The notes below the pieces were generated by a model, which was not told where the DNA came from, ran no database searches, and worked only from the letters and a program-made list of their open reading frames with translations. DNA of 64,000 nucleotides, taken from positions 62,001 through 126,000 of the forward strand of contig NZ_SMKW01000002.1 of the NCBI RefSeq assembly GCF_004348985.1, in the 5' to 3' direction. Positions within the stretch are counted from its first letter, which is position 1, and each line of letters opens with the position of its first letter. This document shows positions 1 to 8,264 of this stretch, piece by piece. A program made the translations under genes and the position numbers. This DNA comes from Saccharopolyspora elongata. GTDB lineage: Bacteria > Actinomycetota > Actinomycetes > Mycobacteriales > Pseudonocardiaceae.

Positions 1-36
1 CCGCACCAGGCGGGAGGTTCCGGCGAGGCTGCTCAT
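1..36 (-). CDS. ABC transporter permease, N-terminal 12 codons only
   Basis: The start codon at 34-36 overlaps the stop codon of the ABC ATPase (ATGA), and the frame runs off the window edge as [12 protein letters not shown]. Overlap with the ATPase gene and the lack of any other partner suggest an ABC-2-type exporter permease. Only the start is visible, so the family is inferred from position. Confidence 0.6.
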   Translation of the reverse strand, partial: MSSLAGTSRLVR

Positions 37-938
37 CGGGTGGCCTCCGCAGGGGTTTTGCCGTAGTGCCGCATGAAGAGCTCTTCGAGCGTGGGCGGCC
101 GGCTGACGAGGCTGCGAACGCCGATCGAGCCGAGCCGGCTCAGCGCCGGACCGAGGGCGTCGGCGTCGGCTTCGAAGCACACCTGGCCGTCCTCCGTCCA
201 GAGGTCGTGCACTCCCGGGAGCTCGGCGAGCCCGTCCGCGGGGCCGGCGAGTTCGGCGCGCACGGAGGTGCGGGCCAGGTGGCGGAGTTCGGCGAGGGAA
301 CCGGAATCGACGGCCCGGCCGTCGCGGATGATGGTGACGCGATCGCACAACTCCTCGACCTCGCCGAGGATGTGGCTGGACAGCAGCACGGTCCGGCCGC
401 CGCGCCGTACCTCCTCCCGGACGACGTCGCGGAACACCACCTCCATCAGCGGGTCCAGGCCCGAGGTGGGTTCGTCGAGGATGAGGAGCTCGGCATCGGA
501 GGCGAGCGCGGCGATCAGCGCCACCTTCTGCCGGTTCCCCTTGGAGTAGACGCGGGACTTGGTGCGGGGATCCAGGTCGAAGCGGTCGATCAGCTCCGCG
601 CGCCTGGCGTGGTCGGCGCCGCCGCGCAGCTGCGTGAGGAGGTCGATGACCTCGCCGCCGGAAAGTCCGGGCCAGAGCGTGACGTCGCCCGGCACGTAGG
701 CGAGCCTGCGGTGCAGGCTCGTCGCGTCCCGCCACGGATCGCCGCCGAGCAGCCGAGTGGTGCCCGCGTCGGCGCGCAACAGCCCGAGCAGGATCCTGAT
801 CGTCGCGCTCTTCCCGGCGCCGTTCGGGCCGAGGAAGCCGTGCACCTCACCGGTGCGCACCGCGAGGTCGAGGCCGTCCAGCGCCGTGGTCCGGCCGAAC
901 TCCTTGACCAGACCGGTGATCGATATCGCGTCAGTCAT
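33..938 (-). CDS. ABC transporter ATP-binding protein (exporter type)
   Basis: A 301-residue cytoplasmic ATPase that would power an ABC-2-type exporter with the permease that follows it. The Walker A region reads [12 protein letters not shown] near residue 45, the Walker B region [12 protein letters not shown] near 150, and the switch histidine follows in LLSSHIL. The signature is YSKGNRQK, the divergent form common in DrrA/CcmA-like drug exporters. The C-terminal extension ends in [13 protein letters not shown], as in antibiotic-export ATPases. I chose the ATG at 936-938, preceded by GAAGAAGG and overlapping the TetR stop. An in-frame ATG at 966-968 would add ten residues. The TetR-ATPase-permease order suggests a locally repressed export operon; the substrate is unknown. 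Confidence 0.9.
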   Translation of the reverse strand: MTDAISITGLVKEFGRTTALDGLDLAVRTGEVHGFLGPNGAGKSATIRILLGLLRADAGTTRLLGGDPWRDATSLHRRLAYVPGDVTLWPGLSGGEVIDLLTQLRGGADHARRAELIDRFDLDPRTKSRVYSKGNRQKVALIAALASDAELLILDEPTSGLDPLMEVVFRDVVREEVRRGGRTVLLSSHILGEVEELCDRVTIIRDGRAVDSGSLAELRHLARTSVRAELAGPADGLAELPGVHDLWTEDGQVCFEADADALGPALSRLGSIGVRSLVSRPPTLEELFMRHYGKTPAEATR

Positions 939-1593
939 CGAGGCCTTCTTCGGGAACGGGGTTTCCACCGGCGGGCAGCCGCGACCGGATGGCGGCGGCT
1001 TCCTCCGGGCTGAGGAGCGGATGGGAGTAGAGGTCGAGCAGGACGCGGGCCAGCACGTCCTCGCCCTGCGGGGTGAACACGTCGACGCCGAGGCCGCGGG
1101 ACACGTGCTCGTGCATGACGGAGATGGACAGCGCCATCGCCGCGCTGACGGTCGCGCGCTGCTCCGGGGACACCTCCGGCGGATCGGAACGCTTCCGGTC
1201 GGCTTCCGCCAGCCACTGCGCGCCCAGCTCGGCGAGCTTGTCGAACAGCGGCGCGGCCCGCCCCTCGACCAGCGCTCGTGCGACGTACCGCTGGTACGGG
1301 CCGAAGGCGGCGCCCGCGACGCCGACGTAGTTCACGCCGCCCGGCGCGCTGTCGGCCCTGACGTCGTCGTTGATCCCGTTCAGGACCTTGGCGAGGTAGG
1401 CGTCGCAGGCGTCGCGCAGCGCTTCCTTGGAGCCGAAGTGGTGGCGCACCAGCCCCGACGACACGCCCGCCGTCTCGGCGATCCCGCGGATCGTCGCCCG
1501 GTCGAAGCCGTGCTCGCCGAAGTGCCGCAGCGCCGCGTCCCGGATCCGCGCTCGAGCGGTCAGGTCCTCCGGATCCAGTCCCGGCAGGCTCAT
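931..1593 (-). CDS. TetR family transcriptional regulator
   Basis: A 220-residue one-component regulator. The N-terminal helix-turn-helix spans about residues 12-60, with [20 protein letters not shown] as the DNA-reading segment. The C-terminal ligand-binding half has no recognisable signature. It is the first gene of an operon with the ABC ATPase, whose start lies inside its last codons (8-bp overlap), so it probably represses its own operon and the divergent TIGR03086 gene. A perfect inverted repeat at 1644-1659, in its promoter region, is the likely operator. The inducer is unknown; a drug-like export substrate would fit. Confidence 0.92.
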   Translation of the reverse strand: MSLPGLDPEDLTARARIRDAALRHFGEHGFDRATIRGIAETAGVSSGLVRHHFGSKEALRDACDAYLAKVLNGINDDVRADSAPGGVNYVGVAGAAFGPYQRYVARALVEGRAAPLFDKLAELGAQWLAEADRKRSDPPEVSPEQRATVSAAMALSISVMHEHVSRGLGVDVFTPQGEDVLARVLLDLYSHPLLSPEEAAAIRSRLPAGGNPVPEEGLDD

Positions 1594-1643
1594 GTCCCGT
1601 CACCTACCCACACGTGCATCTGACTATTCACACGAGAAGGATA

Positions 1644-1659
1644 CTACACACGCGTGTAG
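1644..1659. promoter_or_regulatory. Probable TetR operator, inverted repeat
   Basis: CTACAC-ACGC-GTGTAG is a perfect 6+6 inverted repeat with a four-base spacer. It lies in the gap between the TetR gene (minus) and the TIGR03086 gene (plus). On the minus strand, TAGTAT at its edge could serve as a -10 element, so occupation would block the TetR-ABC promoter. Confidence 0.6.
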
Positions 1660-1744
1660 CGCGGGAGTGATGGTTTCGGCGCGCGGCGACGATTCCCGGC
1701 TCCGCGAGCCGTCTACATCGGGGAACGGAACCCGAGGAGGATCA

Positions 1745-2281
1745 GTGATCGACCTGAAGCCGGCCTGCCGCCGGATGAACGACCTGCTGGCAGGCATCGC
1801 GGACGACCAGCTCGCCGCCCCCACACCCTGCGCCGAGTACACCGTCGGCGACCTGATCGACCACGTCGACGAGGCCGCTCACGGCTTCGCCGCGCTCGCC
1901 GGCCGCGACGTCGGCGAGCGAGCCGCCGACCTCGGCGACGACTGGCGGCACGAGGTCGCCGAGCACGTCCGGGCGCTCGGCGAGGCGTGGGACGACCCGG
2001 CGGCCTGGCGGGGCAACTCCGGCGGCGCGGGAGTGGAGCTGCCGAACGAGGTGTGGGGCAAGATCGCGCTCACCGAGGTGGTCGTGCACGGCTGGGACCT
2101 CGCGAAGGCGACCGCTCAGCCCTTCGAGCTGCCCGAGGAGACTCTGCGGGCCTGCCTCGACCACGTGGCGGAGTTCGTCCCGAACGCCCCCATCAAGAGC
2201 CTGTGGGGGAGTCCCGTCGAGACCCCGGCCGACGCCCCGCTGCTCGATCGCATCGTCGCCATCACCGGCCGCACTCCGTGA
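1745..2281 (+). CDS. TIGR03086-family metal-binding protein (DinB/MDMPI-like)
   Basis: A 178-residue protein of the actinobacterial TIGR03086 family, related to mycothiol-dependent maleylpyruvate isomerase and the DinB fold. These are four-helix bundles that bind a divalent metal through histidines, and many are presumed mycothiol-dependent transferases. Visible signatures are PTPCAEYTVGDLIDHV near residue 25 and VVVHGWDLAKAT near residue 105; the latter is the family hallmark. The start is GTG 1745, preceded by GAGGAGG; ATG alternatives upstream have no ribosome binding site. It is divergent from the TetR-ABC operon and shares its putative operator, so it may respond to the same signal. The substrate is unknown. 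Confidence 0.85.
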   Translation: MIDLKPACRRMNDLLAGIADDQLAAPTPCAEYTVGDLIDHVDEAAHGFAALAGRDVGERAADLGDDWRHEVAEHVRALGEAWDDPAAWRGNSGGAGVELPNEVWGKIALTEVVVHGWDLAKATAQPFELPEETLRACLDHVAEFVPNAPIKSLWGSPVETPADAPLLDRIVAITGRTP

Positions 2282-2284
2282 ATT

Positions 2285-2301
2285 CCGTTGCCCGGCAACG
2301 G
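2285..2301. terminator. Short bidirectional hairpin between convergent genes
   Basis: CCGTTGC-ccg-GCAACGG is a perfect 7-bp stem with a three-base loop. It fills the 27-bp gap between two convergent stop codons. It has no U-tract, as is usual for actinomycete terminators. Confidence 0.5.
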
Positions 2302-2308
2302 GATCGGG

Positions 2309-4411
2309 TCACGGCAGCGGCAGGCCCTGCTCCAGGAGGGCGGTGAACCGGTCCTCCTGGACCGGGCGGGCGAACAGGAAGCCCTGGTACACGTCGATCC
2401 CGACGCTGGCGAGCAGGTTGAACTGCTCCACCGTCTCGACGCCTTCGGCCACGGTCTGGCAGTTCAGCGCGCGGGCGAACTCCGCGACCGCGCGGGCGAC
2501 CGCCAGATCGCGGGAGCCGACGCCGAGGTCGGAGACGAAGCTGCGGTCCGCCTTGATGATCTGCGCCGGCAGGTCCTTGATCCGGGCCAGCGAGGAGTAG
2601 CCGGTGCCGAAGTCGTCGACGGCGAACCGCACGCCGCGGGCGACGAGTTCGAGCATCGCGCGGCGCGGCCCGCTCGGCAGGTCGACCAGCACCGTCTCGA
2701 CCAGCTCGAGGACGACGCGGTTCGGCTCGATGCCGGATTCGGCGATGGCCCCGGTCACCTCGGCGGTGAACTCCGGGCCGTCGGGCAGCAACCCGGCGAG
2801 GTTCACCGCGATGCCGACCGGGCGCCCGCCGACGGTCGGCCACCGGGCGGCTCGGCGCAGGGCGGTGCGCAGCACCCACCGGTCCAGGTCGCGCAGCAGG
2901 TCGCCCTGCTCGGCGACGGGCAGGAAGACGTCCGGGTAGAGCAGGCCGTGCTCGGGGTGCTGCCACCGGACCAGCGCCTCGGCCGAGACCACGTTGCCCG
3001 CGACGTCCACCACGGGCTGGTAGTGGAGCACGAGGTCGTCGTCGTCGATGGCCTCGCGCAGCTCCGCCTCCAGCCGCAGCTGCTGGCTGATGGCCTGGGC
3101 CTGCCCCGGATCGGCCAGCGCCACCCGCCCCGGGCCGCGCCGCTTCGCCCGGTACATGGCGGCGTCGGCGAAGCGGAGCAGGTCGTCGCCGCAGGTCGCG
3201 GTGCCGTCGGGCATCGCGCAGCCGACCGCGGCCGACACCTGCACCGGCTGGCCCTGCAGGCGCACCACGGTGCGGAGCAGGCCGGACACCGTCGCGCCCA
3301 GCGCCTCCAGGCCGCCCACGGCGTCGACGTCGCGGCAGACCACCACGAACTCGTCACCGGAGAGCCGGGCCGGGACGCATCCCGGCGGCATGCCGCTGCG
3401 CAGCCTGCGGGCCAGGGTCGCGACCAGCTCGTCCCCGGCGTCGTGGCCCAGGGAGTCGTTCACCCGCTTGAAGTTGTCGATGTCGCAGAACAGCACGCCG
3501 ACCCGCTCGGCGTCGGGCCCGCTCACCAGTTCGTCGAGGAGTTCCTTGACCGCGCGGCGGTTGAACAGCCCGGTCAGCGAGTCGTGGGTGGCCTGGTAGC
3601 GGAGCTCCTCGGCCCGCTGGTGCCGTTCGGTGATGTCCTGGAACGCCACCAGCCAGAACAGCCGCCCGTCGTCCTGCACCGCGGCGGCGCAGCGGAGGTC
3701 GCAGTGCACCGGCCTGCCGTCGGCCCGCTTGAGCACCCGGTGGGTCGGCGCATCCGAGATCATGACGAGCGGGCCCGACCGGTCCTGGGGGTGCCGCAGG
3801 TCGTCGGCACGCGTGCCGTGCAGCTCGGAAATCTCCGAATCCAGCAGGTCGCACAACGCGTCGTTGGCCCGGGCCAGCCGGTGCGACTCGTCGAACAGGG
3901 CGATGCCCACCGGGGCCAGGCCCATCAGGTTGGTGAATCGCTCGCTGGAGCGCTCCAGCCGGGTGTGGGACTCGGTGTCGTCCCTGGTGACCTTGGCGAA
4001 GCCGCGCAGGCTGCCGTCGGAGGACCGCAGCGCGGCGGTGACGACGTGGGCCCAGAAGCGGGTGCCGTCCTTGCGGACGCGCCACCCCTCGGCCTGGTGG
4101 TAGCCGGTGCGCGCGGCGTGTTCGAGCTCCCGCTCCGGCCGGCGTTCGGCCGCGGCCTCGGGCGGGTAGAACACGGAGAAGTGCCGCCCGACGATTTCGT
4201 CGCTGCGGTAGCCCTTCATGCGTTCGGCGCCCGGGTTCCAGCTCGTCACTGTCCCGTTCGCGTCGAGCATGAAGATCGCGTACTCGTTGATGGCGGTGGC
4301 CAGCAGGTCGAGTCCGACCTCTTGCGCCTGCGGGAACCCGAGTTGTTCCGAATGGGTCAGCCCGTTCTTCGTTTGCAGAATTATCGCCCCCGAATGCACC
4401 CGGACTTGCAC
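2309..4411 (-). CDS. PAS-PAS-GGDEF-EAL cyclic-di-GMP protein
   Basis: About 700 residues: a PAS/PAC sensor near 33-150, a second PAS near 160-275, a GGDEF domain near 285-440 and an EAL domain near 455-695. No membrane segment is seen. The diguanylate cyclase motif is SGDEF rather than GGDEF, a substitution usually tolerated. The phosphodiesterase half looks intact: EAL in SAEALVRW, N in IAVNLAG, DD in DDFGTGYSSL, K in IIKADRSF, E in AEGVE and Q in YQGFLFARP. It could make or break c-di-GMP in response to a PAS signal. The start is uncertain: GTG 4409-4411 is used here, GTG 4397-4399 and ATG 4514-4516 are alternatives, and none has a strong ribosome binding site. It is divergent from the FHA gene. 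Confidence 0.9.
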   Translation of the reverse strand: MQVRVHSGAIILQTKNGLTHSEQLGFPQAQEVGLDLLATAINEYAIFMLDANGTVTSWNPGAERMKGYRSDEIVGRHFSVFYPPEAAAERRPERELEHAARTGYHQAEGWRVRKDGTRFWAHVVTAALRSSDGSLRGFAKVTRDDTESHTRLERSSERFTNLMGLAPVGIALFDESHRLARANDALCDLLDSEISELHGTRADDLRHPQDRSGPLVMISDAPTHRVLKRADGRPVHCDLRCAAAVQDDGRLFWLVAFQDITERHQRAEELRYQATHDSLTGLFNRRAVKELLDELVSGPDAERVGVLFCDIDNFKRVNDSLGHDAGDELVATLARRLRSGMPPGCVPARLSGDEFVVVCRDVDAVGGLEALGATVSGLLRTVVRLQGQPVQVSAAVGCAMPDGTATCGDDLLRFADAAMYRAKRRGPGRVALADPGQAQAISQQLRLEAELREAIDDDDLVLHYQPVVDVAGNVVSAEALVRWQHPEHGLLYPDVFLPVAEQGDLLRDLDRWVLRTALRRAARWPTVGGRPVGIAVNLAGLLPDGPEFTAEVTGAIAESGIEPNRVVLELVETVLVDLPSGPRRAMLELVARGVRFAVDDFGTGYSSLARIKDLPAQIIKADRSFVSDLGVGSRDLAVARAVAEFARALNCQTVAEGVETVEQFNLLASVGIDVYQGFLFARPVQEDRFTALLEQGLPLP

Positions 4412-4788
4412 GGTTGCCGCCGTAGAGCGTAGCGACGGCGCGGACCGAACAACAGTTCCCGGTCGGCTCCCGCTCGGGAGAACGTGTGCAAGGCCACTGC
4501 GCTGGGACTTCGGCATCGGCGCACCGGGCGAAACATTGAACTGATTTCGTATTCGTGTTCCACCGTGATCCACTGTGGACCAGTTCGATGGGTGGATCCC
4601 GCATTGCTCGGCACGGGTGAATTCCTGGTGTCCTCTCAGCCAATTCTCAAGGATTGCCATGGTTTCGTCGGTAACTTGGATTGCACGGGCCCGGCCGCAA
4701 CGGTGCCGGGCCTGGCGGGTTCCCCCGACGACCTGCACCGGCAGCCGCCGCGTGCGCGACGGCGACTCGAATCCGTCAGGAGGACGCC
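4412..4788. other. Long divergent intergenic region, GGDEF-EAL / FHA
   Basis: About 377 bp (about 270 bp if the upstream GGDEF start is used). The stretch 4525-4565 is clearly richer in A+T than its surroundings and probably carries promoters. On the minus strand, a CGCCG/CGGCG hairpin lies just ahead of GTG 4411. A minus-strand open frame over 4381-4614 has no recognisable domain and I do not call it a gene. Confidence 0.45.
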
Positions 4789-5190
4789 ATGAACCAGAGT
4801 CGATGCGGTGCGGCCGCCATGCCCGTCGGAACCTTCGGCGACGAGCCGCCCGCGATCCCGGCGCAGGCCGGGCCCGCCACGCCCGCACCACGCGTCGCAG
4901 GCGGGGGCGCGGCGTTGGTGGTCCGTCGTGGTCCCCACGAGGGCACCGTCATCCCGGTCGCCGACGCGGTGACCGTGGGACGCGGCCGGGATTGCGACAT
5001 CACGCTCGACGCGCCCACGGTCTCGCTCCGGCACGCCCGGATCCACCGCGTCGGCGACCGGTACGCGATCACCGATTCGGGCTCGCTGAACGGCACCTAC
5101 CTCAACCGCAGCCCGGTCGACCGGGCGGAGCTGTCCGACGGCGACGAGCTCTGGATCGGCACCTACCGGTTCACCTTCCGCGCGGCCTGA
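4789..5190 (+). CDS. FHA domain protein
   Basis: A 133-residue protein made of a flexible Pro/Ala-rich N-terminal 40 residues and a single forkhead-associated domain (about 45-130). FHA domains bind phosphothreonine peptides, usually on targets of Ser/Thr kinases. The conserved points are visible: VGRGRDCDI, then SLRHARIH, then SGSLNGTYLN. It has no catalytic domain or membrane segment, so it is probably an adaptor for a kinase encoded elsewhere. The ATG at 4789 is preceded by CAGGAGG. Its neighbour is a PAS-GGDEF-EAL gene read in the opposite direction, but nothing here proves a functional link. Confidence 0.9.
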   Translation: MNQSRCGAAAMPVGTFGDEPPAIPAQAGPATPAPRVAGGGAALVVRRGPHEGTVIPVADAVTVGRGRDCDITLDAPTVSLRHARIHRVGDRYAITDSGSLNGTYLNRSPVDRAELSDGDELWIGTYRFTFRAA

Positions 5191-5203
5191 CGCCCGCGGT
5201 CCC

Positions 5204-5234
5204 GCGGCGATCGTCCACACCGGATGATCGCCGC
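5204..5234. terminator. Hairpin terminator between convergent FHA gene and S9 remnant
   Basis: GCGGCGATC at 5204-5212 pairs perfectly with GATCGCCGC at 5226-5234 across a 13-base loop, just after the FHA stop codon. It has no T-run. Confidence 0.6.
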
Positions 5235-5248
5235 AGGCGTGGTGGCCG

Positions 5249-6130
5249 TTATGCCGGGGCCGAGGTGTCGCGGCGGCCGCCGAGGTGCTCGGCGAAGTGC
5301 CGCTCGATGGCGCGGTACAGCCGGAACTGGTTCTCGGGGTTCTCGAAGCCGTGGCCTTCGTCCTCGGCGACGATGTACTCGACGGGGACGCCGCGGTCGC
5401 GCAGGGACGCGACGATGTTGTCGGATTCGGCCTGGACGACGCGGACGCGTTGGCGCCCTGGGCGACCAGCAGCGGGGTGCGGATCCGGTCGGTCATGGTG
5501 ATGGGCGAGCGGGCCAGCATGTCGGCCTCCTGGGCGGGGTCGTCGGGATCGCCGACGTAGCGGTACCAGCTTCTCCTCGCCGGTCTCCCGGTCGATGCGG
5601 ACCAGTCGCAGGTCGTCGGAGTCCTGGTAGGTGCCGACCAGCAGTCCCTTCCCGTCGGGCGTCACCAGCTGCGGCTGCACCCCCACCGGGTGCTCCGCGC
5701 CGCCGATGCGGCGCAGGAGCCGCTTCTGCCCGGTCCCGGGGTCGATCGCGGAGAACTCGTGGGCGCCGTCCTCGGCCAGCAGCGAGTGGAACGCCGGCTC
5801 GCCGTTGCGGTCGAGCAGGACGTGGCCCCTCGGGTCGGCCTGCTCCAGGTGCAGTGTCGTCTCGCCGGTGGCGACGTCGATCCGGAACAGGTCGATGGAC
5901 ATCGGCCGCCGGTTCATCGCGACCAGCACGCTCCCGGGGACCGAGGGCAACGGCTCGGCGCCGAACACGCGCGATCCCTGCTCCATCGGTGTCAGGACGA
6001 CCGCGGGCACGTCCGGCGAGTCCAGGTCCACCCGGTAGAGGTGCCAGTCCTCGTTGCCGTCGGTGTCCTGCAGGTACAGCAGCCAGCGCGGGTCGTCGGT
6101 CCACAGGTAGGTCGTTGATACCGCGGCGGG
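5249..6130 (-). pseudogene. Degraded S9 (prolyl oligopeptidase-like) peptidase
   Basis: The 5-prime part, near 6130-5545, encodes a stretch of S9 beta-propeller including WTDDPRWLLYLQDTDGNEDW. It then jumps near 5545 to the C-terminal hydrolase fragment YVGDPDDPAQEADMLARSPI in another frame. The segment that would carry the catalytic serine (GxSxGG) is absent, so roughly 200 or more residues are deleted. A second break follows VAQGAN near 5460: one base appears missing from the expected AND-VRVVQAESDN, and the reading frame resumes as VRVVQAESDN and ends with the catalytic histidine in DEGHGFENPEN. The first part of a normal S9 protein is missing too. The single-base gap might be a sequencing error; the large deletion cannot be. 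The gene cannot make an active peptidase. Confidence 0.85.
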
Positions 6131-6351
6131 CGTCGTCAAGTGCGGCGGCACCTCTCCGAAGGCGGAAGTAGAAAGTGGACACTCCGGCACTGGAGCGGTT
6201 GAGCGGCAACCAGATCAGCGTCCATTCGCTGGTCTGCAAGACCGCTTCCGCGCCCTCCGGCCCCGGGGTCCCCTGGTTTTCCGCCCGCGGGCCCTGGTGG
6301 ATCGGCCGAGCCGGGGGCAGCATGGACCGGAATCCCGAGGGACGGAGGAAC

Positions 6352-7119
6352 ATGGCTGCTGTGGCATCGGACCGGTTGTCGGGCCGGACGGCCGTCGTGA
6401 CCGGCGCGGCATCGGGCATCGGAGCGGCCACCGCGCGCAGGCTCGCGGCCGAGGGCGCCGGTGTGCTGGTTGCCGACGTGGACGCCGAAGGCGGCAGCGC
6501 GGTGGCCGCCGAAATCAACTCGGCCGGCGGGCGGGCGCTTTTCCAGCGCTGCGACGTTGCCGACCAGGCCGACTGGATTGCGGCGGTGCACGCCGCGCGC
6601 GAAGCGTTCGGGCCGGTCTCGGCGCTGGTCGGCAACGCCTACGCGGTCCAGGTGGCGCCCGCCGACGCGACCACCCGCGAGTCGTGGGACCACCAGCTGG
6701 CGGTCAGCCTCACGGGAGCGTTCCTCGGGTTCAAGGCGTGCCTGGAAGACCTGGCCGAGACGGCGGGAGCCGCGGTGCTGACCTCGTCGGTGCACGCCCT
6801 GGTCGGCTTGCCCGGCCGCCCCGCCTACGCGGCGGCGAAAGCGGGGCTGACGGGCCTGACCCGGCAACTGGCGGTCGAGTACGGCCCGCGCATCAGGGTC
6901 AACAGCGTCCTCCCGGGACCGATCCTGACCCGAGCCTGGGACGAGGTCCCGGAAGCGGACCGCAAGCGGACGGCGGAGCAGACCGCGGCGGGAAGGATCG
7001 GAGATCCCGAAGAGATCGCGGCGCCGATTGGCTTCCTCCTCAGCGAAGAGGCGTCCTTCATAACGGGAGCAAGCCTCGTCGTCGACGGGGGCTGGAGCGT
7101 CTACAAAACCTCCGCATGA
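6352..7119 (+). CDS. SDR family NAD(P)-dependent oxidoreductase
   Basis: A 255-residue classical short-chain dehydrogenase. The cofactor motif is TGAASGIG near residue 14, with acidic residues in LVADVDAEG, which favour NAD(H). The catalytic triad is S in TSSVHA, Y and K in YAAAKAG. The usual NNAG is replaced by GNAY, a rare change. The C-terminus ends in the common GASLVVDGGW. ATG 6352 has GGAGGAA just upstream. Its 3-prime end overlaps by 19 bp the end of the convergent TPP-enzyme gene. If the neighbouring TPP enzyme makes an aldehyde, this enzyme could reduce it, but that is inference. The true substrate is unknown. Confidence 0.88.
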   Translation: MAAVASDRLSGRTAVVTGAASGIGAATARRLAAEGAGVLVADVDAEGGSAVAAEINSAGGRALFQRCDVADQADWIAAVHAAREAFGPVSALVGNAYAVQVAPADATTRESWDHQLAVSLTGAFLGFKACLEDLAETAGAAVLTSSVHALVGLPGRPAYAAAKAGLTGLTRQLAVEYGPRIRVNSVLPGPILTRAWDEVPEADRKRTAEQTAAGRIGDPEEIAAPIGFLLSEEASFITGASLVVDGGWSVYKTSA

Positions 7120-7706
7120 CCATCGCGGCCGGTGGCCGAATCATGTTGCTGGAGAAGGAGGTTCTGGCGGAAGCGGGTGGCGATCGTTGCCGGGTCGTCG
7201 AGGAGCCAGGGGGTGTTCGGCGCGTTTCCGCCCGCTATTCGCGCCACCACCGCTGTCGGGCCGGCGGAGGCCCGGGCGTTCAGCAGCGCTTCGCGGAGTC
7301 CGTCGGGGTCCATCGCCGCCGCGGTCTTCAGCCCCGCCGCGGCCGTGAGATGCGCGAGCCGGACGTGTTCGGCTTGCGTCGGCATCTTGTCCGCCGATGC
7401 GTGCTGGTGGTTGTCGAGCACGATCAGCGTGTACGTGGCGGGTGCGTTGGCCCCGAGCGTCGGGAGCGCGTTCAGGCCCATGAGCAGCGATCCGTCGCCT
7501 TCGATCGCCCATACCCGGTGATCGCCTGCCAGGGCGATGCCCAGGCCGACCGCCGCGGACAGGCCCATCGAATCGAGCAGGTACAGGTGGCTGTCGCGGC
7601 CGTGGTGGTGGGCGAGTTCCCGCGCCGTGGCACCGCAGGTGACGACCAGCGGGTCGGTTCCGACGACGTCGTCGACGACCGCGAGGGCGGTGAGGCGGTC
7701 CATCAT
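7101..7706 (-). CDS. Sulfopyruvate/phosphonopyruvate decarboxylase-like TPP enzyme, beta (PP) subunit
   Basis: A 201-residue subunit with the C-terminal TPP-binding fold: GDGSLLMGLNAL near residue 70, followed by the distal Asn in VLDNHQHAS, is the diphosphate/metal motif. Together with the alpha subunit encoded just upstream it reconstitutes a split decarboxylase like ComDE or sulfopyruvate decarboxylase. These enzymes convert a 3-sulfo- or 3-phosphono-pyruvate to the aldehyde and CO2. The start ATG 7704-7706 overlaps the alpha stop (ATGA), implying translational coupling. The last 19 bp overlap the convergent SDR gene. The family assignment is firm at the TPP-enzyme level; the acid substrate is inferred. 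Confidence 0.82.
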   Translation of the reverse strand: MMDRLTALAVVDDVVGTDPLVVTCGATARELAHHHGRDSHLYLLDSMGLSAAVGLGIALAGDHRVWAIEGDGSLLMGLNALPTLGANAPATYTLIVLDNHQHASADKMPTQAEHVRLAHLTAAAGLKTAAAMDPDGLREALLNARASAGPTAVVARIAGGNAPNTPWLLDDPATIATRFRQNLLLQQHDSATGRDGHAEVL

Positions 7707-8245
7707 CGGGCGGCCTCCTCGGGGCGCAGTTCGACGGCGGGGTGCAGCAGGTCCAGCAGCGCGACCATGGGGCGGCGGGTCATCACCGCGGTGCGGCACA
7801 GGTCCCGCGTGGTGACCCGCCAGGCCTCCGGCGAGACGTGCGGGCCCAGCGGCGTGTGGTGGATGCCCGCCGTGGTCAGCAGCGCCGGGACCGCGGCGGA
7901 GAACTCGTGGATCATCGCGTTGTACTCGCCGAGCCCGCCGCGGGTGTTCGCCAGGATCGGCAGGCCGACGTGGTAGGCCTTGGCGAAGGTGGTGAGCGCG
8001 GTCAGGGCGTTGCCGAAACCGTTGTCCTGCATGACGATGAGCGCTCGCTTGCCCGCCAGGGCTGCGCCGCCCGCGATGCCGACGGCCTCCTCTTCGCGGT
8101 TCGCCAGCACCGACGGCGTGCCGGCCTGCTCGAAGGCGCGGATCAGCGGGGCCGCGTGCGAGGACGGGACGTGGACGAGGAGTTCGGGTTCCCAGTCGAG
8201 GACGCCGGCGACCGCGGCGTCGGTGTACGCATTGGATCCGGCCAT
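7703..8245 (-). CDS. Sulfopyruvate/phosphonopyruvate decarboxylase-like TPP enzyme, alpha (PYR) subunit
   Basis: A 180-residue PYR-domain subunit. The catalytic glutamate that activates TPP sits in VLANREEEAVGIAGGAAL near residue 50, and LIVMQDNGFGNALTAL matches the alpha subunits of sulfopyruvate decarboxylases. About 180 residues is normal for this split family. It lies 19 bp after the aminotransferase gene and overlaps the beta subunit, so the three form one transcript. The logical pathway is amino acid to 2-oxo acid (aminotransferase) to aldehyde plus CO2 (this enzyme). Cysteate to sulfopyruvate to sulfoacetaldehyde is one candidate; an aminophosphonate route is another. Confidence 0.82.
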   Translation of the reverse strand: MAGSNAYTDAAVAGVLDWEPELLVHVPSSHAAPLIRAFEQAGTPSVLANREEEAVGIAGGAALAGKRALIVMQDNGFGNALTALTTFAKAYHVGLPILANTRGGLGEYNAMIHEFSAAVPALLTTAGIHHTPLGPHVSPEAWRVTTRDLCRTAVMTRRPMVALLDLLHPAVELRPEEAAR

Positions 8246-8264
8246 GGATCAGCTCCGTTGGGCG

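Noticed and set aside
4412-4788. Cyclic-di-GMP riboswitch before the GGDEF-EAL gene
   Set aside because: The leader is long and has a hairpin, but the conserved GEMM cores are not present.
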